Shown one piece after another: positions 15,942-16,225 of a stretch of DNA of 16,225 nt. Location of the stretch: NCBI GenBank assembly GCA_036741355.1, contig DAINSK010000061.1, positions 1 to 16,225 of the forward strand, given 5' to 3'. Position 1 is the stretch's first letter. Each line of letters opens with the position of its first letter. A program made the translations under genes and the position numbers. Below the pieces are notes generated by a model that had not been told where the DNA came from, ran no database searches, and was given only the letters and a program-made list of their open reading frames with translations. The DNA comes from JBBRGK01 sp036741355 (GTDB lineage: Bacteria > Chloroflexota > Dehalococcoidia > CAUJGQ01).

Positions 15942-16225
15942 ATGACGAAGCTCAATGTTGACCAATTGACCACGGCGCTGGAACGGCTGCCGCAGTGGAA
16001 GAGCTCCAGCGACACCATCCGGCGCATTTATCAATTTTCGAATTTCGTACGGGCCGTCGCCTTCGTCAATCGCGTCGCGGAAATCGCCGAAGCGGCGAAC
16101 CACCACCCGGACATCGACATCCGTTACAACAAGGTCACGATCGCCCTCAGCACGCACGACGAAGGCGGCGTCACCGAGAAGGACATCGACGAGGCCGGCA
16201 AGATCGAGGCGGCGTCGAAGCAGCG
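15942..16225 (+). CDS. Pterin-4a-carbinolamine dehydratase, 3' end outside the window
   Basis: The frame from ATG 15942 stays open to the window edge (94 complete codons). Members dehydrate 4a-hydroxytetrahydropterin during pterin recycling after aromatic amino-acid hydroxylation; in bacteria without such hydroxylases they may serve molybdopterin or other pterin metabolism. The active-site pattern is complete: NHHPDIDIRY with H54, H55 and P56, then V65, and THDEGGVTEKD with H72. W19 and the QFSNFVRAVAFVNRVAEIAE helix are also family-typical. GAGAG about seven bases upstream can serve as ribosome-binding site. Proteins in this family have about 95-110 residues, so only a short tail is missing. 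It is divergent from uvrA; whether a pterin-dependent hydroxylase lies to the right cannot be seen. Confidence 0.93.
   Translation, partial: MTKLNVDQLTTALERLPQWKSSSDTIRRIYQFSNFVRAVAFVNRVAEIAEAANHHPDIDIRYNKVTIALSTHDEGGVTEKDIDEAGKIEAASKQ

Overview
The window is bacterial chromosomal DNA of high GC content, roughly 60 percent by eye. It carries mostly housekeeping genes. The mix of a dimeric-type glycyl-tRNA synthetase, a membrane H+-pyrophosphatase, a bacterial translin-family protein, two tandem FmdB zinc ribbons and an SbcDC pair suggests a Chloroflexota-like organism, perhaps near Thermomicrobia. That placement is inference from gene content and remembered protein flavour, not a search. A run of exactly 100 N inside sbcD shows that this is a scaffold from a draft or metagenome assembly.

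Layout from left to right. Positions 1-929 hold the 3' part of rnhB (RNase HII), overlapping a YraN/UPF0102 gene. Positions 930-2403 hold two tandem FmdB-type zinc-ribbon genes behind a likely promoter, then a translin-family gene. Positions 2404-4972 hold a promoter, hppA (membrane pyrophosphatase with the K+-independent signature) and a strong terminator. Positions 4973-6231 hold an enoyl-CoA hydratase gene and a small unknown gene. Positions 6232-9488 hold a rearranged glyS locus, intact glyS and sbcD, which runs into the gap. Positions 9589-12170 hold sbcC. Positions 12153-12318 are an 83-base tandem repeat with hairpins between convergent genes. Minus-strand fdxA (7Fe ferredoxin) and uvrA follow. 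The right edge has a plus-strand pterin-4a-carbinolamine dehydratase gene that leaves the window.

The most unusual part is the glyS locus. A 160-base block holding the glyS leader, ribosome-binding site and first 42 codons occurs twice, exactly 602 bases apart (6361-6520 and 6963-7122). I count 12 mismatches, including three synonymous third-position changes. The upstream copy is a dead stub stopping at 6532. The downstream copy starts the intact gene. Between them lies a 442-base segment with remnants of a BrnT-like toxin (N-terminal half missing) and a CopG/BrnA-like antitoxin whose C-terminus is read out of the repeat. The antitoxin stop overlaps the glyS start as TAATG, so this essential synthetase gene now sits as the third cistron of a toxin-antitoxin-like unit. 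I infer an insertion or unequal recombination event that re-supplied the 5' end of the gene.

Functional themes are DNA and RNA maintenance (rnhB, sbcCD, uvrA, possibly the translin-family nuclease), translation (glyS), energy coupling (hppA, fdxA) and small-molecule metabolism (enoyl-CoA hydratase, pterin dehydratase). I found no CRISPR array, no rRNA or tRNA gene and no intact transposon.
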